Shown here: positions 1 to 6,206 of the stretch, in pieces | Layout of the letters: every line of letters begins with the position of its first letter | Position numbering within the stretch: position 1 is the first letter of the stretch | From: JBKHBT01 sp046542255 | GTDB taxonomy: Bacteria; UBP14; UBA6098; JBKHBT01 | Assembly: GCA_046542255.1 (NCBI GenBank) | Contig: JBKHBT010000134.1 | Coordinates: forward strand, 1 to 6,977 | DNA: 6,977 nucleotides | Direction of reading: 5' to 3' | The notes under the pieces: generated by a model | Seen by the model: only the letters and a program-made list of their open reading frames with translations | What the model was told of the DNA's origin: nothing | Databases searched by the model: none | Program-made: the position numbers and the translations under genes

Positions 1-382
1 ATTGAATATCAACCACTGCATTTTATTTATGGAGTTTGCGTAGCAAACTCGCAAGCTGTAATTTTCTAACTCCGTATATTGAATTTCAACCACTGCATTG
101 TATTTATGGAGTTTGCGCAGGCAACCTCTCAAGCTGTAACTTTCTAACTCCGTATATTGAATTTCAACCACTGCATTGTATTTATGGAGTTTGTGTAGCA
201 AGCTCCCAAGATGGAATTTTCTAAAACGTATATTGAATTTCAACTACTGTATTGTATTTATGGAGTTTGCGTAGCAAGCTCCCAAGATGGAACTTTCTAA
301 AACGAATATTGAATTACAACTACTGTATTGTATTTATGGAGTTTGCGTAGCAAACTCCCAAGATGAAATTTTCTAACTCCGT
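1..382. repeat. Five-copy tandem array of a ~76-bp hairpin-bearing repeat
   Basis: Units start at 1, 78, 156, 232 and 308 and measure 77, 78, 76, 76 and about 75 bp. Each begins ATTGAAT and runs through TATTTATGGAGTTTGC to a CTAA-containing tail. Every unit carries an inverted repeat (stems 31-39/43-51, 108-116/121-129, 186-194/198-206, 262-270/274-282, 338-346/350-358) with a 3-nt GTA loop, or 4 nt in unit 2. Unit 5 has a perfect 9-bp stem, GGAGTTTGC/GCAAACTCC. Units 3 and 4 differ only by G-T wobble pairs; unit 1 has one terminal mismatch; unit 2 has one internal mismatch and one wobble. Units 2-4 also carry the short palindrome TTGAATTTCAA. This accounts for the whole gene-free stretch downstream of dgt; I see no gene, tRNA or promoter in it. 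The array is cut by the window edge, so copy number is a minimum. A REP-like or mRNA 3'-end role is possible but not shown. Confidence 0.93.
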
Positions 383-391
383 TAGAAAATT
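367..391. repeat. Perfect inverted repeat at the dgt-proximal edge of the array
   Basis: Arms AATTTTCTAAC (367-377) and GTTAGAAAATT (381-391) are perfectly complementary over 11 bp around a TCC loop. The left arm is the normal tail of the repeat unit. The right arm is an inverted copy lying only three bases beyond the dgt stop codon. On the minus strand it would be the first structure in the dgt 3' UTR. The stem is AT-rich and no U-tract follows, so it is not a typical Rho-independent terminator. It may act as an mRNA 3'-end stabiliser or mark the boundary of the array. Confidence 0.8.
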
Positions 392-394
392 ACA

Positions 395-1558
395 TCAAAG
401 CATCTTTACGTAGGGATCAAAAAGCTGCTTGAATTCTGACATTGCATATCTATCTGTCATTCCGGCAATATAATCAGCAACAACGATTCGAATGTCCTCA
501 TCATCTATTCTGGCCTTGGTGGACTCTGGCAATTGGCGTGGCTCTTTTACAAAAGCGTCATATAGTTTGGTTAGCACCAATTCGGCCTTCTGCATCATTC
601 GAATTACTTTATAGTTACGGTATAGATTGTAAAATAGATAGTTTCCAAGCTTTTGGAGTTCGCTTCGCAAGTTTTCCGAGATAGTTATGAGTGGAACCGG
701 GGACGTTCTGGCTGCATCTACCGATTCAGGGCGGAATCTATCGAGCAATTTGGATGATGCGAGAACGCAGTCGGTAACCACACGATTTATTAGATGGCGT
801 ACTACCTGTTTGCGCTGCATTTCGGCATCTAGATGGCCGTATTTTTTTTGAACTTCATCGATAATATCCTGAATAAGATGGATTTCATATGCGATTTCAT
901 CGAGCTTCAAAAGTCCCGAGTAGATTCCGTCATCGAAGTCGTGGCAGGTGTATGCAAGCTCATCAGCAAGGTTAATAACCTGGGCTTCCAGCGATGGGAA
1001 TTTGTCATCTTCTGAAAAAAGGTCCAGGGTAGGGCTATCATATCTCGAGGCATGTTTTATCAAGCCTTCTCTTGTCTCATAGCAAAGATTGAGTCCATTA
1101 AACTCAGGATAGCGCATTTCTAAAAATTCGACGACTCTAAGGCTCTGCCTATTATGCTCAAATCCGCCTACATCGCACATTATATCATTTAGCACCTCTT
1201 CGCCAGAATGGCCGAATGGCGTATGGCCAAGGTCATGTGCCAGGCTAATAGCTTCCGCAAGATCGGCATTTAGGCCAAGGGTATTGGAAATGACACGTGA
1301 TATTGTCGCTACCTCGATAGAATGAGTCATACGCGTTCTGAAATGGTCGCCTTCGTGGTTTACAAATACCTGAGTTTTATATTCCAGTCTCCGCCATGCT
1401 GTAGAATGGATAATTCGTTCTCTATCGCGCTCATATGGCAGACGATAGGAATGAAGAGGCTCAGGATACCTGCGTCCCTGGCTCTCGGAATTCTTGCATC
1501 CATAAGGACGAAGGCCTTTGTCGGCTATATGCTCTAAATCCTGTCTATTTCGGTACAT
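395..1558 (-). CDS. dgt: dGTPase-like HD-domain deoxynucleoside triphosphate triphosphohydrolase
   Basis: Predicted cytoplasmic metal-dependent enzyme that hydrolyses dNTPs (classically dGTP) to the deoxynucleoside and triphosphate, controlling nucleotide pools. The 387 residues suit the shorter 'dGTPase-like' branch. Visible signatures are the N-terminal block RDRERIIHSTAWRRL (44-58) followed by KTQVF (61-65); HFRTRMTHS with metal-ligand His79; the HD pair His108-Asp109 in AHDLGHTPFGH; EHNRQS near 134-139; Asp199 in ADELAYTCHD (198-207); and the family C-terminal block VADYIAGMTDRYA starting near 360. All expected HD metal ligands are present. The ATG at 1556-1558 has a GGAG site (1565-1568) six bases upstream. 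It lies 14 bases after the barrel gene and is probably cotranscribed with it. It is the last gene before the hairpin array. Substrate preference (dGTP versus other dNTPs) cannot be read from the sequence. Confidence 0.93.
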   Translation of the reverse strand: MYRNRQDLEHIADKGLRPYGCKNSESQGRRYPEPLHSYRLPYERDRERIIHSTAWRRLEYKTQVFVNHEGDHFRTRMTHSIEVATISRVISNTLGLNADLAEAISLAHDLGHTPFGHSGEEVLNDIMCDVGGFEHNRQSLRVVEFLEMRYPEFNGLNLCYETREGLIKHASRYDSPTLDLFSEDDKFPSLEAQVINLADELAYTCHDFDDGIYSGLLKLDEIAYEIHLIQDIIDEVQKKYGHLDAEMQRKQVVRHLINRVVTDCVLASSKLLDRFRPESVDAARTSPVPLITISENLRSELQKLGNYLFYNLYRNYKVIRMMQKAELVLTKLYDAFVKEPRQLPESTKARIDDEDIRIVVADYIAGMTDRYAMSEFKQLFDPYVKML

Positions 1559-1572
1559 CTATAACTCCATCT

Positions 1573-2388
1573 CTAATCATATTTCAAAATAATGTGATTG
1601 GTCATGCCCAGTTCGGTATGGAAAACCGCACTGTAGCCCAATGTAATATCGAATTTTTCCGCCATTATGCCAAGATGAAATTTATTGGGAACGCCACTTA
1701 TACCCATATTAACAGAAAAATAATCTGCGATATTGATATTTTGCCCGATTCTTATGCGATAGTCGGAATCTTTATAGTTTTGTAGGTCGAAGTAGAGTTT
1801 TACCCATTCAAATGGGAGTAATTCCATTGTAAAAGAAATTGGCGACTCTATCTCTATTATCTCGCCGTCTATGTCTAAGCTGCTCTGGGAAAGATTTTGC
1901 CATAAAAATGCGAAAGCCAATTTCTCCGAAGCCGGCCAAATCATCCCCATATCTAATAAATATGAATTGATTGCGCCATAGCTACCCTGATCGATATGCC
2001 CATAATTGAATCGAAATCCAATATGAATATCTTTGAACATAGATTTGGCATATGAAAGTGAAAAGATATCTTCGGTATATAAATCTGCCTGCCCAAAATT
2101 CCTAAATCCAATACCAAAATCGCCATAACGGCTTTTATAGCCTAAACCAAGACCAACATAAGAAAGTACGGAAAGACCCCAGTAATTAGAATAATGGCTG
2201 GTTGCAAAAAGATTTCTTTCTGAATTGTATTGATATGAGAATCCTGCCGGATTACCGAAAATAGCATCAGAACCATTTGTAAAGCTAGTAATGCCGCCAA
2301 GCCCATTAGAATATACTTCGGCATTCATATCATCGAATGCTGCAAAGCCAGTTATGATTAATAGTATTATAGAAACGATTCTTTTCAT
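1573..2388 (-). CDS. PorV/PorQ-like outer-membrane beta-barrel protein
   Basis: Predicted 271-residue secreted protein. Residues 1-23 form a signal peptide: Lys-Arg at 2-3, a hydrophobic core VSIILLIITGFAAF, and a likely cut after MNA before EVYSN. Next come a Gly-rich start and DAIFGNPAGF (41-50); the NPAG motif is typical of the PorV/PorQ/UPF0164 and FadL-like barrels. The rest is alternating short amphipathic segments rich in Tyr, Phe and Gly (GLGLGYKSRYGDFGIGF, IHIGFRFNYGH), as expected for outer-membrane strands. I place the start at the ATG at 2386-2388. The in-frame TTG three codons earlier lies inside a terminator U-tract and would put charged residues before the signal peptide. The ribosome site is weak (GAAAG). 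PorV and PorQ serve type IX secretion in Bacteroidota, but no T9SS partner gene is visible, so the exact role is unknown. Confidence 0.72.
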   Translation of the reverse strand: MKRIVSIILLIITGFAAFDDMNAEVYSNGLGGITSFTNGSDAIFGNPAGFSYQYNSERNLFATSHYSNYWGLSVLSYVGLGLGYKSRYGDFGIGFRNFGQADLYTEDIFSLSYAKSMFKDIHIGFRFNYGHIDQGSYGAINSYLLDMGMIWPASEKLAFAFLWQNLSQSSLDIDGEIIEIESPISFTMELLPFEWVKLYFDLQNYKDSDYRIRIGQNINIADYFSVNMGISGVPNKFHLGIMAEKFDITLGYSAVFHTELGMTNHIILKYD

Positions 2389-2395
2389 ATCTTTC

Positions 2396-2432
2396 AAAAA
2401 AATAGCAAGCTATATTTCAAAGCTTGCTATTT
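2396..2432 (-). terminator. Intrinsic terminator after buk, abutting the next start codon
   Basis: Arms 2400-2411 and 2421-2432 form a perfect 12-bp stem (AAATAGCAAGCT / AGCTTGCTATTT) with a 9-nt loop. In minus-strand sense it is followed by an unbroken run of seven Ts (2396-2402, partly shared with the stem base). That is the classic stem plus U-tract form. It lies 26 bases beyond the buk stop codon and its U-tract ends only seven bases before the ATG of the barrel gene. It should reduce or end transcription from buk into the barrel and dgt genes unless there is read-through or regulated antitermination. Confidence 0.82.
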
Positions 2433-2458
2433 AAATATCCAATTAACTATTATTCTAC

Positions 2459-3541
2459 TCAAGCATCTGGTTTGTATTCATTTGCTTCTTCTGTGCCGCG
2501 AAGGACTCTCAGGCCGCCCATTGCGAGAGCTTCCATCTCTGCCTCGCCGGGAATTACATATACTTTTGCCATCCATTCTGTGTATTCTTTGATAAAATCG
2601 CAGAATAGGTCCGAATATGCAATTCCACCGGATAGAACTATTCCATCGATATCGCCTTTGAGAACGGCAGCGCAAGTGCCAATTTCTTTGGCGACCTGAT
2701 AGGCCATTGCCAGGAAAACCTTCTTTTTATCATCATCGCCTTTTTCAATATCTTTCGTAACCTGAATAAGATCGGTAGTGCCCAAATATGCTTTGATTCC
2801 GCCCTGGCCTTTTATCATCTTTTTGACTTCTGCATGAGTAACCTCACCGCTAAAACATAGCTTTGCCAGATCGCCGACAGGCAGGCCACCGCTTCTTTCC
2901 GGCGTGAATGGCCCATCTCCATTCAATGCATTATTGACATCGATGACACGGCCTTTCTTATGTGCGCCGACAGAGATTCCGCCGCCGAGATGAACGACAA
3001 TAAGATTGACATCAGTGTATTTCTTATCCATCTGCTCTGCCACTTGTCTTGCGACTGCTTTTTGGTTAAGTGCATGGAATATGCTCTTGCGCTCGAATTT
3101 GGGATGGCCGGAAAATCTTGCATATTCATGCATCTCATCCACAACAACTGGATCGACAATGAAAGATGGAATATCGAGTTTATCGCCGATGGCTTTGGCA
3201 ATTAGCCCTCCAAGATTCGAAGCATGTTGGCCGAGAATACCGACTTTGAGATGCTCGATCATCTTATCATTGACGCGGAAAGTGCCGCCGGAAACCGGAT
3301 AAATCAATCCGCCACGGCCGACTGCGCCATCTAATGTTTTTGGGTCGATGTCGTGTTTTTCCAAAGCTCCCAGGATTATATCACGGCGAAATTCATATTG
3401 ATTGGTGATACCGCCATACTTCTCCAGCTTTTTTTCATCATGACGCAATACTTCGGTGAAAACTTCCTTTTCATCATCAAATAATGCAACCTTAGTTGAT
3501 GTCGAACCTGGATTGATTACCAAAACTCTGTAGGATTTCAT
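2459..3541 (-). CDS. buk: Butyrate kinase (ASKHA acyl kinase)
   Basis: Cytoplasmic kinase catalysing butyryl phosphate + ADP <-> butyrate + ATP, the energy-yielding last step of acid fermentation; some homologues prefer branched-chain acyl phosphates. The 360 residues match the family length. The N-terminal phosphate loop VLVINPGSTSTKVALFD spans 6-22. VGRGGLIYPVSGG (74-86) contains the conserved Arg76. FHALNQKAVAR (155-165), HLGGGISVGAH (184-194), DGPFTPERSGGLPVGDL (209-225, with Arg216) and GIVLSGGIA (300-308) follow, matching the acetate/butyrate kinase fold. The ATG has a strong GGAGG site (3549-3553) seven bases upstream. It follows the PBP gene by 44 bases and is followed by an intrinsic terminator. 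The usual partner ptb (phosphotransbutyrylase) is not in the window. Confidence 0.95.
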   Translation of the reverse strand: MKSYRVLVINPGSTSTKVALFDDEKEVFTEVLRHDEKKLEKYGGITNQYEFRRDIILGALEKHDIDPKTLDGAVGRGGLIYPVSGGTFRVNDKMIEHLKVGILGQHASNLGGLIAKAIGDKLDIPSFIVDPVVVDEMHEYARFSGHPKFERKSIFHALNQKAVARQVAEQMDKKYTDVNLIVVHLGGGISVGAHKKGRVIDVNNALNGDGPFTPERSGGLPVGDLAKLCFSGEVTHAEVKKMIKGQGGIKAYLGTTDLIQVTKDIEKGDDDKKKVFLAMAYQVAKEIGTCAAVLKGDIDGIVLSGGIAYSDLFCDFIKEYTEWMAKVYVIPGEAEMEALAMGGLRVLRGTEEANEYKPDA

Positions 3542-3582
3542 CGATCGACCTCCAAAATTTATTTTATTATTACCAAAACTCT
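3516..3582. repeat. 14-bp direct repeat: ghost copy of the buk 5' end in its leader
   Basis: ATTACCAAAACTCT occurs at 3516-3529, where it encodes buk residues 5-9 (RVLVI), and again at 3569-3582 in the leader between the PBP stop codon and buk. GGATTT follows both copies, after 3 bases (3533-3538) and 12 bases (3595-3600) respectively. The second GGATTT lies within the last PBP codons. This looks like a decayed short duplication, though chance in AT-rich sequence cannot be excluded. Confidence 0.5.
3549..3553 (-). promoter_or_regulatory. Strong Shine-Dalgarno site of buk
   Basis: Minus-strand GGAGG lies seven bases before the buk ATG. It is the most consensus-like ribosome site in the window, and it fixes the start at 3541 and suggests high translation. 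Confidence 0.85.
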
Positions 3583-3585
3583 AAA

Positions 3586-5793
3586 TTATAATCCGGATTT
3601 TCTCTCCTTCTTTTTCTTTTTGTCGTCAAGATTTTGGTCTTTTTCATCGTCTTCACGGTTTTTACGAAGATTCAAGCGCTTTTCGTTTACGCGATGAGAA
3701 TATGGGCAATATTCCTCTGGAACAGGATTTTTGGTTATGAAAACTTCCCTAGTAACATCTTTGCAACGGCTTGTCGCAAGAAGATGTGAATCATCACAGA
3801 CTTCCTTTATGACAACCTCGTCCATAGGTATCTCGAAATCTCTTTTGACAAAATCTTTATGGGATTCGAGCATTATTTTTGTCCATATCGGCAATGCCGC
3901 CCTCGAACCGTTTTGTTTTTCGCCAAGTGAAATAATATCGTCATATCCGACCCAAACCGATGTACAAAGTTGCGGCGTGAATCCTATAAACCATGCATCG
4001 GTGCAGTCATTGGTTGTTCCTGTTTTTCCGCCGGCTGGCCTTTCGAATCCTGACAGTCTTGCGGCATAGCCTGTTCCATGGTCGATGACACTTTGTAGCA
4101 TCGATGTCATTGCATAAGCTACACCGGGGGAGAGTACTTCTTTACGAGTTGGCAGGTTTTGTTCGATAATTCGGCCTTCATTGTCTTCGATTCGCGTAAT
4201 TGCGATAGGCTCGACCTTGATCCCGCCATTGGCAAAAATGCAATATGAAGAAGTAATATCAGTCATGCGGACAACACTCGCGCCCATTGCAATAGAAAGA
4301 TATGGCTCGACTCTGGTATTAATGCCCATTTCTTTGGCATAATATGCAATACGCTTTGGGCCGATTTTCTCGGCGAGGTGAATCGTGGCAAGGTTTCGGG
4401 ACTTGGTGAGAGCTTTACGGAGGGTAACTTCACCAAGATAAGTTCCGTCATAGTTTTTGGGGCGCCATTTTTTGCCATCCTCCATCGGAAATGTCTCTGG
4501 AGTGTCATCTATGATGTCCGAAGGCTGCCAGCCATTATCGAGTGCAGCAGTGAATACAAATGGCTTGAATGCACTCCCCGGCTGCCTCAGCGCCTGGGTG
4601 GTGCGATTAAACTGGCTTTCATAGAAATGCCTACCGCCTGCCATCGCTTTGATATAGCCTGTCGAAGGCTCCATTACCAAAACTGCGCCCTGTACCTGCT
4701 TCCATTTGCGAATTGTATCGCCGGTTTCAGGTTCAAAATCGAGATAAGTGTAAATTGTATCATCATCATGGTGGATTCTTTCATTCCATCTTTGGAGCCG
4801 ATCGAGTTTCCATTCCAGTGCTTCTTCGGCATTTAGCTGTATATCATAATCCAGAGTGGTGTAGATTTTAAGGCCGCTTTCGTATAAAAGATCATTACCG
4901 TATTTCTTTTGGATATAACGTCGGACATGTTCTACAAAATGGGGCGCTTTGTAAACACCGTATTTAGTTGAATTGATATTCAATGGCAATTCTACTAGTG
5001 AATCGACTATTGTCGGCGGAATAATTTCTTCTTTGCCCATCAGCCGTATAATTTGATCACGTCGTCTTTTAGCGAGTTTGGGATAATTGCTATATGCCGA
5101 TGGTGACTGCAAAAGCCCGGCAAGATACGCTGACTGTTCAACAGTCAATGAATCAGCATCACGGTTGAAATAGAATTTGGCAGCAGCCTGAACTCCATAG
5201 CAACCCTTGCCCATGAAATTTTGATTAAGATAAAGCTCCAATATTTCACTCTTAGAATATCGCCTTTCGATCATTATCGATGTCAAAGCTTCTTTGGCCT
5301 TACGGCTATAGCGGACTTCCGGGTTTAGGAATAGGTTTTTTGAAAGCTGCTGCGTTATAGTGCTTGCGCCCTGCACAATCCGGCCGGCTTTTAGATTCTT
5401 GATAATCGCCCTGAGTATTCCCTGAAGGCTAACCCCCCAATGATCGTAGAAATCTTTGTCTTCGGCTGCTAAAAGAGCATTTATCAATGTGGGCGAAACA
5501 TCGTCTAATGATACCCAGATTCGCCTTTGCCCGGCAAATTGCCCGATTTTCATACCATTGGAGGAATAAACCTCCGAAACAATCGGTGGTTTGTAGTCTT
5601 CCAAAAGTTCCGGGTCGGGAAGTTGTGGAAGATAAAGAACAGTCGCAATCAATATTCCAGCGAGTGGTAGAATAATACCCATAAGAAGCCCAAGAATTCC
5701 TATAAGTAAGGCCTTGTGCCAGCTGAAACTATGGTAAACATAAGAACGGACAAGCTTTTTGGTTTTACTGCTGAATGAACTCATTTTCCTCAT
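3586..5793 (-). CDS. Class A penicillin-binding protein (PBP1A-type)
   Basis: Bifunctional peptidoglycan synthase, anchored in the inner membrane and acting in the periplasm; it polymerises lipid II and crosslinks stem peptides. Basic cytoplasmic tail 1-27, one membrane helix about 28-54. The glycosyltransferase family 51 domain follows: AAEDKDFYDHWG with catalytic Glu111, QGASTITQQLSKNLFL (141-156), and EALTSIMIERRYSKSEILEL, whose Glu168 fits the second conserved acidic residue. The transpeptidase domain has the SxxK motif S407-A-F-K410 (nucleophile Ser407), S465-R-N467, and K590-T-G592, all intact. The C-terminal segment has Cys666, Cys677 and Cys696 in a CxxS/LATSxC/PxxxxC arrangement seen in PBP1A proteins, then a charged Lys/Asp/Glu tail (about 703-735) that looks disordered. 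The start is uncertain: the first ATG (5793) has no ribosome site, while Met4 (5784) has GAGGAA close upstream. It could be called mrcA or ponA; I do not assign a symbol from motifs alone. Confidence 0.95.
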   Translation of the reverse strand: MRKMSSFSSKTKKLVRSYVYHSFSWHKALLIGILGLLMGIILPLAGILIATVLYLPQLPDPELLEDYKPPIVSEVYSSNGMKIGQFAGQRRIWVSLDDVSPTLINALLAAEDKDFYDHWGVSLQGILRAIIKNLKAGRIVQGASTITQQLSKNLFLNPEVRYSRKAKEALTSIMIERRYSKSEILELYLNQNFMGKGCYGVQAAAKFYFNRDADSLTVEQSAYLAGLLQSPSAYSNYPKLAKRRRDQIIRLMGKEEIIPPTIVDSLVELPLNINSTKYGVYKAPHFVEHVRRYIQKKYGNDLLYESGLKIYTTLDYDIQLNAEEALEWKLDRLQRWNERIHHDDDTIYTYLDFEPETGDTIRKWKQVQGAVLVMEPSTGYIKAMAGGRHFYESQFNRTTQALRQPGSAFKPFVFTAALDNGWQPSDIIDDTPETFPMEDGKKWRPKNYDGTYLGEVTLRKALTKSRNLATIHLAEKIGPKRIAYYAKEMGINTRVEPYLSIAMGASVVRMTDITSSYCIFANGGIKVEPIAITRIEDNEGRIIEQNLPTRKEVLSPGVAYAMTSMLQSVIDHGTGYAARLSGFERPAGGKTGTTNDCTDAWFIGFTPQLCTSVWVGYDDIISLGEKQNGSRAALPIWTKIMLESHKDFVKRDFEIPMDEVVIKEVCDDSHLLATSRCKDVTREVFITKNPVPEEYCPYSHRVNEKRLNLRKNREDDEKDQNLDDKKKKKERKSGL

Positions 5794-5839
5794 GTAATTT
5801 CAAAAAATAATTCAATTGGCCACTGCAAAAATAGCCATA

Positions 5840-5869
5840 ACTATACAAAATTAAAAGAAAATCCAACAA
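5840..5869 (-). promoter_or_regulatory. Candidate sigma70-like promoter for the PBP gene
   Basis: In minus-strand sense, TTGTTG (5864-5869) and TATAGT (5840-5845) are separated by 18 bases. This would start transcription about 40 bases upstream of the PBP start codon, within the 106-base intergenic gap. The gap is strongly AT-rich, so such matches can occur by chance, and the organism's own promoter consensus is unknown. Confidence 0.3.
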
Positions 5870-5899
5870 AAGGCAATAGTTTACTAGGATTTTGAGAAA

Positions 5900-6196
5900 C
5901 TACTTTCCACAATAGGGACAATTGGGCAATATGGCATCATAATATTTATTGCAATTAGAGCATCTTTTGACATTTTCTCTATTTAGTGGCTGTTCATTAT
6001 TTTTGCTGGAATTTTTATTTTGGGTATGTTGCTTTATGAATTTGGCTTGCTTGCGGAGACGGTCTTCGAGCACGCGGAATTTATTCCGCTGCATATCGAT
6101 CTGCCTTTCATTATCCAGAACCTTGCGATAGATTCTCTCGATGATAAAAAGCGTAAATAAAGCAATAAGCGCAAAAGCAATAAATTCAAAACCCAT
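5900..6196 (-). CDS. Small membrane-anchored coiled-coil / zinc-ribbon protein, function unknown
   Basis: A 98-residue protein I cannot assign to a named family. Residues 1-20 (MGFEFIAFALIALFTLFIIE) form one hydrophobic helix. Residues about 21-58 are highly charged with heptad-like spacing (RKVLDNERQIDMQRNKF), consistent with a coiled coil. Residues 58-75 form an Asn/Ser/Lys-rich linker. The C-terminus is a four-cysteine zinc ribbon, C79-x2-C82 and C93-x2-C96 (CSNC / CPYC), ending two residues later. The charged domain after the helix suggests a cytoplasmic C-terminus with the zinc ribbon free to bind protein or nucleic acid; that topology is inference. Translation is clearly supported: AAGGAG at 6201-6206 overlaps the stop codon of the upstream methyltransferase gene and sits four bases before the ATG, implying translational coupling. 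The PBP gene follows after 106 bases. Confidence 0.8.
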   Translation of the reverse strand: MGFEFIAFALIALFTLFIIERIYRKVLDNERQIDMQRNKFRVLEDRLRKQAKFIKQHTQNKNSSKNNEQPLNRENVKRCSNCNKYYDAILPNCPYCGK

Positions 6197-6200
6197 ATTA

Positions 6201-6206
6201 CTCCTT
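6201..6206 (-). promoter_or_regulatory. Shine-Dalgarno site overlapping the rlmB stop codon
   Basis: Minus-strand TAAGGAG merges the TAA stop of the methyltransferase (6205-6207) with the AAGGAG ribosome site of the zinc-ribbon gene, four bases before its ATG. Ribosomes finishing the first gene would be positioned to begin the second. Confidence 0.8.

Noticed and set aside
36..224. 62-residue plus-strand reading frame with an internally repeated peptide (LHCIYGVC)
   Set aside because: It is a by-product of the tandem repeat: the 78-bp spacing keeps frame across two units, then it ends. There is no ribosome site, and other units have frame-breaking lengths.
1..382. CRISPR array
   Set aside because: Units are about 76 bp and contiguous, with no unique spacers and no cas gene nearby.
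367..391. Integron attC-like site or canonical Rho-independent terminator
   Set aside because: The arms do not match the GTTRRRY/RYYYAAC boxes, there is no integrase or cassette ORF, and no U-tract follows the AT-rich stem on the dgt strand.
649..678. Segment inside dgt resembling the array hairpin (GGAGTTCGC...GCAAG)
   Set aside because: It encodes a normal part of the dGTPase-like protein (LRSELQKLGN), matches only partly with a length shift, and shows no sign of insertion.
1435..1785. Plus-strand 116-residue reading frame spanning the dgt start and the end of the barrel gene
   Set aside because: It is antisense to two well-supported genes, has no recognisable domain, and is explained as a shadow frame.
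2389..2397. TTG start adding three residues to the barrel protein
   Set aside because: The TTG sits at the end of the terminator U-tract with no ribosome site; the ATG at 2388 gives a standard signal peptide.
4378..4836. Plus-strand 152-residue reading frame
   Set aside because: It lies wholly antisense within the PBP transpeptidase region, which has intact motifs; there is no ribosome site or domain.
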